This document shows positions 1 to 7,739 of a stretch of DNA of 64,000 nt, in pieces. Source of the stretch: DAOTXR01 sp034435375 (GTDB taxonomy: Bacteria; Chloroflexota; Anaerolineae; Aggregatilineales; UBA3940). The stretch covers positions 1 through 64,000 of the forward strand of contig DAOTXR010000086.1 in NCBI GenBank assembly GCA_034435375.1, in the 5' to 3' direction. The position numbers and the translations under genes were made by a program. Under the pieces are notes generated by a model. That model was given only the letters and a program-made list of their open reading frames with translations. It did no database searches and was not told the DNA's origin. The stretch's first letter is position 1. Each line of letters begins with the position of its first letter.

Positions 1-2
1 CC

Positions 3-128
3 GCGGGGGGGGGCTCGACAGGGGGTGAGGCCAGCCAGCCTCCCTCCCTCCGAAGCGGCTACAATCAAGGCAAGCGTCGCAATGAGAGCCGCCGCAAACG
101 CCAGACCGACAGGATCATGTTTGCGCAC
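3..128 (-). CDS. Possible 5' part of a small membrane protein gene, running off the window
   Basis: A GTG codon at 128 is preceded by a strong Shine-Dalgarno sequence (GGAGG at 137-141, 8-nt spacing), 40 bases after the methyltransferase stop. It opens a frame with no stop for 42 codons to the window edge. The predicted start is MRKHDPVGLAFAAALIATL, a basic head followed by a hydrophobic segment, as in a signal anchor or first membrane helix. The distal end is Pro/Arg-rich and coincides with the repeat at 7-30, so the true C-terminus cannot be judged. If real, it is the last gene of the thiamine operon seen here. No family is recognised. Confidence 0.3.
   Translation of the reverse strand, partial: MRKHDPVGLAFAAALIATLALIVAASEGGRLAGLTPCRAPPR
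7..30. repeat. Partial copy of the GCCTCACCCCC-type intergenic repeat at the window edge
   Basis: The stretch reads, on the minus strand, GCCTCACCCCCTGTCGAGCC, nearly the same as the first 20 bases of the tandem repeat units that begin near 12,421 and 12,528. It is followed by a run of C on that strand. The rest of the unit would lie outside the window. It overlaps the open frame proposed at 3-128, so that frame may be interrupted or fortuitous at its far end. Confidence 0.45.
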
Positions 129-168
129 CTTGACCACCTCCCTTCACCATGCGCTGAGATGTGCGTTT

Positions 169-840
169 TCATCCGACGAGCTTTTCCGCGCTCACCACCA
201 CGAAGGCCCCTCTGCCGCAGCCGTCGTGCACCTCAAAAGCGTCTGGCGGGAAGGCCACCTCCACCTGCCGCGTATCGAACGACTGGGTTGGCGTGCCCAG
301 AATCGTCTGGCAGGCGGCAGTCACCCCAAAGCCTGCCGCCTTAACTGCTGCGACGATCTCGCCTGCCGAGTGGAACCGCGCCACCCGGTAGAAGCGGTCG
401 GCGTCTTTGCCTGCCTGGTACGCCTGGCCCAGCGGGCTGTCGCGGTCGAGCGTGGCCACGACTAGCCGCCCGCCGGGCCTCAGAACACGCCGCGCCTCGT
501 GCAGCACCTGGGCCAGGTCGTGCACGAAGGGATCAACCGTCACCAGCACGGCGTTGTCGAACAGCCCTGCACCGAAGGGCAGCGCCTCACCGCAGGCCAC
601 GCACACCTCAACGCCTCGCCTGGCGGCGATCCGCGCCGGGCGCTCTGCCGGATCAATCCCAAACCGAACGCCCAACGGCGCGGCGAATCGCCCTGTGCCG
701 ACCCCGATCTCCAGGCCGCGACTGCCCAGCGGGACAAAGCGCCGCACGGCCTCCAGTTCAGCCTGATATATGGCCGGGTTCTCATCGAACCAGCGGTCAT
801 AGTCTTCGGCATTGTGGTTAAAGACGGAAACCGTATCCAT
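169..840 (-). CDS. Class I SAM-dependent methyltransferase
   Basis: A 223-aa cytosolic protein of the Methyltransf_11/UbiE-like type. Motif I, which binds S-adenosylmethionine, is GLEIGVGTGRF near residues 42-52. It is followed by an acidic position, then a D/N-rich motif II region (FDNAVLVTVDPF) and a post-II segment (EARRVLRPGGRLVVATL) typical of small-molecule methyltransferases. The substrate cannot be read from sequence. The gene starts 3 bases after the permease stop and is therefore probably translated with the thiamine operon, but no known thiamine step needs this enzyme. The family is clear, the function is not. Confidence 0.85.
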   Translation of the reverse strand: MDTVSVFNHNAEDYDRWFDENPAIYQAELEAVRRFVPLGSRGLEIGVGTGRFAAPLGVRFGIDPAERPARIAARRGVEVCVACGEALPFGAGLFDNAVLVTVDPFVHDLAQVLHEARRVLRPGGRLVVATLDRDSPLGQAYQAGKDADRFYRVARFHSAGEIVAAVKAAGFGVTAACQTILGTPTQSFDTRQVEVAFPPDAFEVHDGCGRGAFVVVSAEKLVG

Positions 841-843
841 CGA

Positions 844-1707
844 TCAGAAAATCCCTGTTTCCTCCCACTGCTGCGTGCGCTGTGCTGAGTAGTACCACGG
901 CAGCGCGGCCCGCTCGATCAGGAATACCAGCACAAACAGTCCGATGCTCAGCAGCGTCGTGATCAACATGGCTACAAAGACCTGATCGGTGGACAGGCTG
1001 TTTTTGGATCGCAGCAGGTACACCCCCAGCCCTGCCGATCCACCTACCCACTCACCGATGGTCGCGCCGACCACGCTGTAGGTCACAGCCACCCGCAGCC
1101 CCGAAAAGAACGACGGCAGCGCCGCCGGCAATCGCACCAAGCGCCACACCTGCCCGCGCCGGGCGCCCATCGCTCGCAGCAGCGCCACCAGGTCAGGATC
1201 GGCAGAGGCCAACCCATCTGCCGTGTTGACTGCCAGCGGAAAGAAACACACCAGCACGACGATGAGGACCTTAGGCAGCAACCCGAAGCCAAACCAGATA
1301 ATCAACAGCGGAGCGATAGCCAGAATCTGCACCGTCTGCGAGGCGACCAGCAGAGGGTACAGCGCACGCCGCAGGAACGTCGAGAGGTCCATCGCAGCCG
1401 CGATGGCCACCCCCAGCGCCAACGCGACGGCCAGCCCCAGCGCCGTCTCCAGCATGGTCGTAGCGATGGCCTCGCCCAGCAGGTGGCGCGTCTCCCAACC
1501 GGCCCGGATCACCTGAGCGGGCGTGGGCAAGATGAACGACGACAGCCCGCTCTCGACAGCCAGCGTGTGCCACGCTGCGATGGTCAGGGCGATCAGCAGG
1601 GCGGGCGGGAAGGCCTCGCGCAGCCAGGGCGGGGGTCTGAGACGCGCCAGCGGTGTACGCCAGGGGGCCACGCGCTGCGCCTCAAGGGGATCGACCGACT
1701 CGCTCAT
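844..1707 (-). CDS. ABC transporter permease, SsuC/TauC/ThiX type; probable thiamine-precursor uptake
   Basis: A 287-aa polytopic inner-membrane protein with about six hydrophobic segments. It carries the BPD_transp_1 coupling motif (LLRAMGARRGQVWRLVRLP, near residues 185-205) that contacts the ATPase. It resembles the ThiX/SsuC permease group, whose members import hydroxymethylpyrimidine precursors, sulfonates or similar small molecules. Its start overlaps the stop of the thiamine-binding-protein gene by 4 bases, and the operon is headed by a TPP riboswitch, so a thiamine precursor is the best substrate guess. Neither the cognate ATPase (ThiZ) nor a periplasmic binding protein (ThiY) is seen in the window. 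They could lie beyond position 1 or elsewhere in the genome. Confidence 0.8.
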   Translation of the reverse strand: MSESVDPLEAQRVAPWRTPLARLRPPPWLREAFPPALLIALTIAAWHTLAVESGLSSFILPTPAQVIRAGWETRHLLGEAIATTMLETALGLAVALALGVAIAAAMDLSTFLRRALYPLLVASQTVQILAIAPLLIIWFGFGLLPKVLIVVLVCFFPLAVNTADGLASADPDLVALLRAMGARRGQVWRLVRLPAALPSFFSGLRVAVTYSVVGATIGEWVGGSAGLGVYLLRSKNSLSTDQVFVAMLITTLLSIGLFVLVFLIERAALPWYYSAQRTQQWEETGIF

Positions 1708-2006
1708 GATCTTACCCGGTATTTGCCGACCTTCTCCTCGATGGTCGTGCCACAGGTGCGGTCGCCAATCTTGATGATCGTCATCACCTGCTCGGCCCCG
1801 GCCTCAAAGCAGGCCAGATGCGCGGCTTTGGCGACCTCCAACAGGCGATCGAGCGGCCCTTCCATCACCGTCTCCATCGGCCCGACCTCGTACTTCACAC
1901 CGCTTGCCGCGATCACCGCGATGGCGCGGTCCACCACCGGGAACACATCCTTGACCAGCGGCAGCACCTGCACCGCCATGTTGACCGTGCGATTCTCGTC
2001 CAGCAT
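1704..2006 (-). CDS. MTH1187/YkoF-type thiamine-binding protein
   Basis: A 100-aa protein matching the MTH1187 family (thiamine_BP, formerly DUF77). The pattern is an N-terminal beta strand (NMAVQVLPL), a central YEVGPMETVMEG segment containing the conserved G-P-x-x-T motif, and a C-terminal MTIIKIGDR strand. These are small oligomeric ferredoxin-like proteins that bind thiamine or its pyrimidine moiety. An SD-like AGAGGAG precedes the ATG. The gene sits between thiN and a permease, overlapping the permease start by ATGA. This fits a role in capturing the imported ligand in the cytosol or feeding it to the kinase. That role is inferred from context. Confidence 0.85.
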   Translation of the reverse strand: MLDENRTVNMAVQVLPLVKDVFPVVDRAIAVIAASGVKYEVGPMETVMEGPLDRLLEVAKAAHLACFEAGAEQVMTIIKIGDRTCGTTIEEKVGKYRVRS

Positions 2007-2066
2007 GTGTAGCGACTCCTCTCCTGTGGGTCTGCAACCCTCTTTTTGACTGCTGCCCGTTCCTTC

Positions 2067-2717
2067 TCACGCCCTGCCCGGCGTGTGGACGGCCAGCAGC
2101 AGCCCTTCGCGCAGCTCGACGCGGACCGTGGAGACGGTGAGGACGTTGCTGACGCCTCGCGCCGGGCCGAAAGCCAGCGTCTCGCCGCGCAGCGGATACT
2201 TGAGGCCCAGCGTGGCGACGCCGCGGGCCGGCCCGCCCAGCGGGATGAGCGACAGCGTGTCACCCGGCGCGCCATTCACTGCGCCATCCGGCGGCCTGAT
2301 AAGCCAGGCGGTCTGATCGCCATTCCACATCTCGACGTGCGCCCGTCGCAGCGCGGGGTGAGTCAGCAGCAGCACGTTGGCGAGCGTCATGTCCAGCCGA
2401 CTGCCCAGCGCGGCGATCACCGCCACATGCTGCGCCCCCTGCCGCATCACATACAGCAGCGCCAGTTCGAGATCGGTCTCGTCTTTCTCCGGCGGCGCAG
2501 ACCGAACTTGCACGCCTGCCTGTTGCCAGGCGCTGCGCTGCTCCGCATCGACCGAATCCAGGTCGCCGATCACCACGTCGAGGCGTAGACCCAGCAGCGC
2601 AGCATAGCGACTGCCGCCGTTGGCGGCCACAACCAGCGCCCCTTCCCAGGCAGCGAGACGCGCCCGCACCACTTCGGGGTCGTGTAGGGACCCATTTGCC
2701 AGAACGATTGCCTTCAT
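2067..2717 (-). CDS. thiN: Thiamine pyrophosphokinase (thiamine diphosphokinase)
   Basis: A 216-aa cytosolic enzyme that converts thiamine plus ATP to thiamine diphosphate plus AMP. The TPK catalytic domain shows the family signatures VVAANGGSRYA (residues 28-38), DVVIGDLDSVD (48-58) with the metal-binding acidic pair, EKDETDLELAL (76-86) and ALGSRLDMTLAN (104-115). The C-terminal half is the TPK thiamine-binding beta domain. It is the first gene after a TPP riboswitch and intrinsic terminator, which fits feedback control by its own product. The SD is weak (AAAGGA about 13 bases upstream), and the leader contains a short GGAA/TTCC pairing just before the ATG. Confidence 0.92.
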   Translation of the reverse strand: MKAIVLANGSLHDPEVVRARLAAWEGALVVAANGGSRYAALLGLRLDVVIGDLDSVDAEQRSAWQQAGVQVRSAPPEKDETDLELALLYVMRQGAQHVAVIAALGSRLDMTLANVLLLTHPALRRAHVEMWNGDQTAWLIRPPDGAVNGAPGDTLSLIPLGGPARGVATLGLKYPLRGETLAFGPARGVSNVLTVSTVRVELREGLLLAVHTPGRA

Positions 2718-2745
2718 GGAACTGTGCCATTCCTTTGCGAGTGCA

Positions 2746-2780
2746 AATTAAAAAGCCGCCCTCCGGAGTCAGAGGGCGGC
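2746..2780 (-). terminator. Intrinsic terminator of the TPP riboswitch
   Basis: On the minus strand a perfect 9-bp stem (GCCGCCCTC / GAGGGCGGC, 8-nt loop) is followed directly by TTTTTAATT. It lies between the riboswitch and the thiN start, so it is the probable expression platform. TPP binding would let this hairpin form and stop transcription before thiN. Confidence 0.9.
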
Positions 2781-2811
2781 TGTCTTTCAATGGATGTGTG
2801 AGACAGTGTGG

Positions 2812-2912
2812 CACGGTCCCTCCGCCGGAATTACCCGGATCAGGTTCAAAGGGTCGATGCGGGTAGCGCATCCTCTCAGCCTGGCTTGACCCTCCAAGCT
2901 CCCCTTGTGTTC
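2812..2912 (-). promoter_or_regulatory. TPP riboswitch (THI element)
   Basis: Read on the minus strand, the region contains the conserved THI-box strings in order: an AGGGGAGC start, GGCTGAGAGGATG, ACCCTTTGAACCTGATC, CGGGTAATTCCGGCGGAGGGA. These match the TPP aptamer core, including the CTGAGA bulge and the ACCTGATC..GGGTAAT junction. A terminator follows about 30 bases downstream, then thiN. Control is therefore probably by transcription attenuation. Limits are approximate because the outer P1 stem is short. Confidence 0.95.
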
Positions 2913-2939
2913 TCTATGTCATTGTTAAGTGGCCCTCAG

Positions 2940-2977
2940 GTTTTGCGAAAAACAACTTGAATTGCTTTTCGCAAAAC
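2940..2977. repeat. Perfect 12-bp inverted repeat in the thiamine leader
   Basis: GTTTTGCGAAAA at 2,940-2,951 is repeated as its exact reverse complement at 2,966-2,977, separated by 14 bases. It lies between the promoter at 3,013-3,041 and the TPP aptamer, inside the leader transcript. It could be an operator for a dimeric repressor, an RNA hairpin, or the ends of a tiny element. The AT-rich arms stand out from the GC-rich surroundings. Confidence 0.6.
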
Positions 2978-3012
2978 ACTTTGTGAGGTTTCAGATGAGA
3001 CGCTCGAATACA

Positions 3013-3041
3013 AGTATACCATGCCCCTGAGGTGGATTCAA
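3013..3041 (-). promoter_or_regulatory. Probable sigma70-type promoter of the thiamine operon
   Basis: On the minus strand a -35 TTGAAT (3,036-3,041) and a -10 TATACT (3,013-3,018) are separated by exactly 17 bases. TGG directly before the -10 makes an extended TGnTATACT element. Transcription would start near 3,006, giving a leader of about 290 bases that holds the inverted repeat, riboswitch and terminator. Confidence 0.7.
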
Positions 3042-3049
3042 TGTTTTCC

Positions 3050-3874
3050 TCACCCCCCGACGCCCACCAGAGACGTCATGAGCCAGAAGGCCAGCAGCGC
3101 GCTGCTGGCGATCAGCCCGGAGATGCTGCGCGAACGCGGCTCGAACTGCGCCAGGAGAGCCGCCAGACTTACGGCGAAGCCCAGCATCCCGGCCAGAACG
3201 GCCACACTCGACAGAAAGATCAGTAGCTTGCTGCCCGCCTCGAATACCGGCAGGACCGGAGCCAGCAGCAAGGTTGGCGTCAAAGCCAGCGACACTGCGC
3301 CGAGAGCTGGCCCCAGCCATGGGAAGACACGCGCTGCGCGGCTGGGGAGGGGCGGAGCGATCCTTTCGGAGGAAAGGAACTGCGGCGCGGCCATCTCAGT
3401 CTGGCGGCCATCGTCATCGGGCGCGACCCGGCGGAAACTGGAGAACTGCGCGATCAGGAAGACACAGATCACCAGCCGCAGGATGACAGCGCCGGGCTTT
3501 GGCGCGGCTAGGGCATCGGGGACGCCTGCCCAGGCATAGATCGCGCCGTAGACGATGAACATGGCGCGTTCAGGGAACAAAAAACCCATCACCCCGATGA
3601 CGGCCAGCAACAGCGAAGCAGGTAGGCTGAGCGGGGCTTCGGGGCTGCGGGCGGCAGCGACCGCCCAGGCTGCCACCTCAAAGACTCCCAGCGCCAGGAA
3701 CAGCACAGCCCAGGCTCGGACCTGGCGCTGCATCTGGCGGGAGGTGGGCGGGCGATCCGGTCTGAAGGTCGCCCAAGCCAGCCCGACCATGAGCACCTGG
3801 CCATGCCAGCCGCTGCCTCTCGGTTCCGTGGCGGCGCTCAGCGCGGCGACGAAACTCCACAGAATGTTGGCCAT
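3050..3874 (-). CDS. Polytopic membrane protein of unknown function
   Basis: A 274-aa protein with about seven hydrophobic segments: an N-terminal pair, a pair around residues 80-115, one near 130-145, and three in the C-terminal third. A polar Asp/Arg-rich loop lies at about 148-185 and probably faces the cytosol. The ATG is preceded by AGGGGGCG. The stop lies 9 bases upstream of the -35 of the thiamine promoter, so the two units are closely spaced in tandem. No family motif is recognised and no role is assigned. Confidence 0.65.
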   Translation of the reverse strand: MANILWSFVAALSAATEPRGSGWHGQVLMVGLAWATFRPDRPPTSRQMQRQVRAWAVLFLALGVFEVAAWAVAAARSPEAPLSLPASLLLAVIGVMGFLFPERAMFIVYGAIYAWAGVPDALAAPKPGAVILRLVICVFLIAQFSSFRRVAPDDDGRQTEMAAPQFLSSERIAPPLPSRAARVFPWLGPALGAVSLALTPTLLLAPVLPVFEAGSKLLIFLSSVAVLAGMLGFAVSLAALLAQFEPRSRSISGLIASSALLAFWLMTSLVGVGG

Positions 3875-4099
3875 GGACGCCCCCTGGGGTAGAACAGAGC
3901 GATATGGCTGAGTCTACTGCACTCCGCGCAGATCGCCACACGCGAAGCGGCAGAGGCGCGTTTCAGGTGAGAGCAACCTCACCGGACACTGGCATCTGCA
4001 TTCCTTTCCGGGCATAATGGACCGGCAGCCAGTCTGCGGTTCGCCACCCATCTTGCACGATGGTGTTTCGATTTAAAACCGATTCACTCCATTGAGGCT

Positions 4100-6595
4100 A
4101 TGGAACACGACAACACACCCCGTCTATGGACCTATCTGGGCGTTGCGCTGGTGAGCATGGCGGCGTTGGCCAACGAAGTCATCCTCACGCGCATCTTTTC
4201 GGTGACATTATGGTATCACTTTGCCTTTTCGGTGATCTCGCTGGCGCTGCTAGGTAGCGGAGCCGCCGGAGTGTGGCTGCACCTGGCCGGGCATCGGCTA
4301 GAGCGCCTTCCCGCGCGGCAGGTGCTGGCGTGGCTATCGGCAGGGTTCGCTGTGGCGCTGCTGGCGGCCTTCAAGCTCTATACCCTGATCCCCCTCTCCA
4401 TGAGCGACCTCCGCGGCACGCTCAGCCTGCAACCTCTCGGCAACCTGGCCCTGGCCTACCTGGTGTTGACTGTTCCCTATCTGCTGGTCGGGGCTACGCT
4501 GGCTTTCGCCATCCAACAATACCAGGCCCATGCCGGGCGCATCTACTTTGCCGACCTCACGGGCGCAGGGCTGGGGTGCCTGGTGAGCGTGGCGGCGCTG
4601 AATCGCTTTGGCGGGGCAGGCGCAGTGCTGGCGGTGGCGCTGGTGGCGGCCCTGGGATCGGCGGCCTTTGCGCTGGCAACCTGGCAACATGAGAGAGCCG
4701 TCTCGTTGCAGGCGCGCCCGGCCACGCTGGTCCCCTCGCTGCTGGTGGCGCTGGCAATGGGTGGCGGAACCATCGCCCAGGCCCGCACCCCGTGGCTCGA
4801 TCTGCCCGACCGCAACGCTTATCTGGGCCGCGAACCGGTGTATGAGGCCTGGAACGCCTTTTCGCGCATCACGGTATATGAAGATACGCAGGTCTTGCCC
4901 TTTAGCTGGGGCCTCAGCCCGGTGTTCATCGACAGAATCGATCAGGGCGATGCGGTGGGCGACCCCAATCGCTATCTGGTGCTGATCGACGAGAAGGCCG
5001 GAACGCCCATCATCCAATACCGGGGCATCACGGGCGAGCCGTGGTTCGAGTATCTGCGCTGGGACCTGACTGCCCTGCCTTACTATGTCCGCGAGAAGCC
5101 AAGCGTGTTCATCATCGGGCCGGGCGGCGGGCGCGATGTGGTCACAGCCTACGAGTTCGACGCGCGGCAGATCACCGGCGTCGAGCTGAACCCGCTGATC
5201 GTCGATCTGGTGCAAAACCGTTTCGCCGACTACATCGGCCACATTTACCAATCGCCGAAGGTCGTCATCGTTGTGGACGATGCCCGCACCTTCCTGGCCC
5301 GCTCCCACGACCAGTACGACATCATTCAAGCCTCGCTGATCGACACGCTGGCGGCATCTTCGGCAGGGGCGTTTGCTCTATCCGAGAACGGCATCTACAC
5401 CCGCGAGGCTTTCCTGACGTACTACGACCACCTGACGCCGGAGGGCGTGGTCAACTTCTCGCGCTGGTACTTCCCCGCCGGGCCAGCCGAGACGCTGCGG
5501 CTGGTGGCGCTGGGGCTAGACGCCTGGCAGCGGGCCGGGGTGGACGACCCCACGCAGCACATCATTGTCGTCGCCAACCTGAACATGCGGATGGTTCCCA
5601 ACGAAGGATTGGCCGGGATGCTGCTCAAAAAGACGCCCTTCACCCCGGAGGAGATTGCAGCAGTGCATGGTCTGGCCGAAGAGATGGGCTTTGTCGTGCT
5701 GTATGCCCCCGGCCACCCCGCCCCCAACCCGGTGAGCGATCTGATCACGGCCCACGACTACTGGCAGGCGATCCGCGACTACCCCCTGGACATCTCCCCG
5801 CCCACCGACAACCGCCCGTTTTACTTCAATGTGGTGCGCTTCACCGACCTGAACGAGCCGCAGTACCGGGGGAGTGTGCTATACAACTTTGGCGTGCAGG
5901 CCGCAGGGCTGCTGATCGCAACTTTTGTGGTGATCGCGCTGCTGACCATCGCTATGATCGTCATCCCCGTGGCTGTAGCACGCGGCAGCGCCATGCGCCG
6001 CGCCCGCCGTCATGCCTTGATCTATGTGTTGTATTTCGGCGCGCTGGGCGTGGCCTTCATGCTGGTAGAGATCCCAATGGTGCAGCGCCTGACCATCTAC
6101 CTCGGCTCGCCGACCTACTCGCTGGTCGTGGTGCTGTTCTCGCTGCTGGTCTTCAGCGGGCTGGGCAGCTTTGCTACGCAGCATATCCCAGCCGAGCGCA
6201 TCGTGCACAGCCTGCGCCTGTCGCTGATCGTTCTGCTGGCGGCGATGGCCATTTATGTGGCCGGGCTGCCGCTGCTGCTGCGAGCCACGCAGGGCTGGAG
6301 CCTGGAAGCACGCATTGGGCTGGCGGTGATGGTGTTGGCCCCCGCCGGCCTGCTGATGGGCCGGCCCTTCCCGCTCGCGATGCGCTACGTGGGTTCGCGG
6401 GGCCAACAGGAACTGCTGCCGTGGGTATGGGCCATCAACTCGGCGCTGTCGGTGCTGGGATCGGTCTCAACCGTCATCCTGGCCATCCACTTCGGGTTTA
6501 CGACAGTGTTCGTGGCGGGGATGGTCGGGTACGCCGTAGCGCTCATTGCAGTCGGCGGGTTTGGCCAATTGCAGAGGCAGCCCCAGGCTGCGTGA
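4100..6595 (+). CDS. Membrane-embedded spermidine-synthase-like protein (SpeE domain between transmembrane blocks)
   Basis: An 831-aa protein. About six membrane segments (residues 10-225) are followed by a soluble Rossmann methyltransferase-like domain of the spermidine synthase family (about 230-600), then about six more membrane segments (600-825). The nucleotide-binding loop is GPGGGRDVV near residue 340, followed by the acidic ITGVELNPL and VVIVVDDARTF. Where aminopropyltransferases have a catalytic D-x-x-D after YD(I/V)I, this protein reads YDIIQASLID, so the first Asp is absent. Ordinary spermidine synthase activity is therefore doubtful. Large SpeE-like membrane proteins of this kind are known, but their substrate is not established. 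The SD is weak. An intrinsic terminator follows. Confidence 0.75.
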   Translation: MEHDNTPRLWTYLGVALVSMAALANEVILTRIFSVTLWYHFAFSVISLALLGSGAAGVWLHLAGHRLERLPARQVLAWLSAGFAVALLAAFKLYTLIPLSMSDLRGTLSLQPLGNLALAYLVLTVPYLLVGATLAFAIQQYQAHAGRIYFADLTGAGLGCLVSVAALNRFGGAGAVLAVALVAALGSAAFALATWQHERAVSLQARPATLVPSLLVALAMGGGTIAQARTPWLDLPDRNAYLGREPVYEAWNAFSRITVYEDTQVLPFSWGLSPVFIDRIDQGDAVGDPNRYLVLIDEKAGTPIIQYRGITGEPWFEYLRWDLTALPYYVREKPSVFIIGPGGGRDVVTAYEFDARQITGVELNPLIVDLVQNRFADYIGHIYQSPKVVIVVDDARTFLARSHDQYDIIQASLIDTLAASSAGAFALSENGIYTREAFLTYYDHLTPEGVVNFSRWYFPAGPAETLRLVALGLDAWQRAGVDDPTQHIIVVANLNMRMVPNEGLAGMLLKKTPFTPEEIAAVHGLAEEMGFVVLYAPGHPAPNPVSDLITAHDYWQAIRDYPLDISPPTDNRPFYFNVVRFTDLNEPQYRGSVLYNFGVQAAGLLIATFVVIALLTIAMIVIPVAVARGSAMRRARRHALIYVLYFGALGVAFMLVEIPMVQRLTIYLGSPTYSLVVVLFSLLVFSGLGSFATQHIPAERIVHSLRLSLIVLLAAMAIYVAGLPLLLRATQGWSLEARIGLAVMVLAPAGLLMGRPFPLAMRYVGSRGQQELLPWVWAINSALSVLGSVSTVILAIHFGFTTVFVAGMVGYAVALIAVGGFGQLQRQPQAA

Positions 6596-6621
6596 GCCAC
6601 TTCAACCCCCGGATGATCGAC

Positions 6622-6653
6622 AGGGGCCACCGCTGATGTGGCCCCTTTGCTTT
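6622..6653 (+). terminator. Intrinsic terminator after the SpeE-like gene
   Basis: A perfect 9-bp stem (AGGGGCCAC / GTGGCCCCT, 7-nt loop) is followed by TTGCTTT, starting 27 bases after the stop codon. Confidence 0.75.
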
Positions 6654-6753
6654 GAGATTCAAGCCAACCTGGCCGAGGCCACACGCAACGGGTCCAGGAG
6701 TTGCACATGGCAGCCCCGCAGAGGTATCTTCCGTCAATCCGGAGGTGAATGCC

Positions 6754-7668
6754 ATGCGGCTGAGAGAATGGGGCATGTTTGTTTTGCTGGGGCTGATCTG
6801 GGGCACCTCTTTTCTGTGGATCAAGATCGCGCTGGAAGAGATTGGGCCGTTCATGCTGGTGGCGATTCGCCTCCTGTTTGGCGTGGTGGGGCTGCTGGTC
6901 GTGCTGCGCGTGCAGCGGCAGCCTCTCCCCCGTGACCGTCACACTCTCCTGTCGTACCTATTCCTGGGCGCATTCCAAACGGCAGTGCCATTTATCCTGA
7001 TCTCGTGGGGTGAAACCAGCGTCGACTCGGCGCTGGCAGCCATCCTGAACGGGACAATGCCGCTGTTCACCATCGTGATTGCTCACTTCTGGCTGCACGA
7101 CGAGAGGATCACGATACCTCGGCTGATCGGGCTAGTAGTCGGCTTCGTCGGGGTGGTGGTATTGATGAGCCGCGACCTCGGCCCGCAGGCGCTGCAAAGC
7201 AGCCTGCTGGGGCAACTGGCGGTGCTGGCCGCCGCCATCAGCTATGCCATGTCGGCTACCTATGCCCGCAGGTATGTCAGCGGACAGCCGCCAGTCGTCC
7301 AGTCCACCCTGGTGATCCTGTTCGCCGATCTGATGAGCTGGCTGGCGCTGCTGGCCTTCGAGCGCCCCCTTGTCATCCCTGTCAGGCCGCTGACCTGGTT
7401 GGCGCTGGCCTGGCTGGGCCTGTTGGGATCGTGCCTGGCATACATGCTGTACTACACTCTGCTCAACTCATGGGGGGCGACACGCGCCTCGCTGGTGACC
7501 TACGTGCTGCCGCTGATTGGGCTGCTGCTGGGCGTGATCTTCCTGGACGAGCAGCTCGACTGGCAACTGGCGGTGGGGTCGGCGCTGGTGCTGGCCGGGA
7601 TTGGGGTCGTGAATGTACGCAGGCCACAGCGGGCTGTGCTCCCCGCGAGCGTGGGGGGCGAGGACTGA
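6754..7668 (+). CDS. EamA/DMT-family transporter
   Basis: A 304-aa inner-membrane protein with ten predicted helices arranged as two EamA repeats (about residues 8-140 and 152-290). Each repeat has the family's opening pattern: GLIWGTSFLWIKIAL in the first, AISYAMSATYARRY in the second. These are drug/metabolite exporters or permeases, often for amino acids or nucleosides; the substrate is unknown here. The ATG at 6,754 was chosen because GGAGGTG lies 6 bases upstream and because the frame before it (open from 6,652) is polar and unlike the family. A preceding terminator isolates it from the SpeE-like gene. Confidence 0.85.
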   Translation: MRLREWGMFVLLGLIWGTSFLWIKIALEEIGPFMLVAIRLLFGVVGLLVVLRVQRQPLPRDRHTLLSYLFLGAFQTAVPFILISWGETSVDSALAAILNGTMPLFTIVIAHFWLHDERITIPRLIGLVVGFVGVVVLMSRDLGPQALQSSLLGQLAVLAAAISYAMSATYARRYVSGQPPVVQSTLVILFADLMSWLALLAFERPLVIPVRPLTWLALAWLGLLGSCLAYMLYYTLLNSWGATRASLVTYVLPLIGLLLGVIFLDEQLDWQLAVGSALVLAGIGVVNVRRPQRAVLPASVGGED

Positions 7669-7678
7669 CAATCACAGA

Positions 7679-7698
7679 GCCGCACCCTGCGGTGCGGC
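7679..7698. terminator. Hairpin between convergent genes
   Basis: GCCGCACC and GGTGCGGC form a perfect 8-bp stem with a CTGC loop, between the convergent EamA and DRTGG genes. There is no clear T-tract on either strand, so it may be a weak or bidirectional terminator. Confidence 0.45.
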
Positions 7699-7739
7699 CC
7701 TCCCGAAACTGCCACGCCTCGCTGGAGGCCAGCGCCGGC

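Noticed and set aside
4334..5329. Long minus-strand open frame antisense to the SpeE-like gene
   Set aside because: The plus-strand protein has clear domain motifs. The antisense frame has no family features and is explained by high GC content.
5041..6636. 531-codon plus-strand frame overlapping the SpeE-like gene
   Set aside because: The translation is Arg/Pro/Gly-rich with no hydrophobic pattern, typical of a shadow frame of a GC-rich gene.
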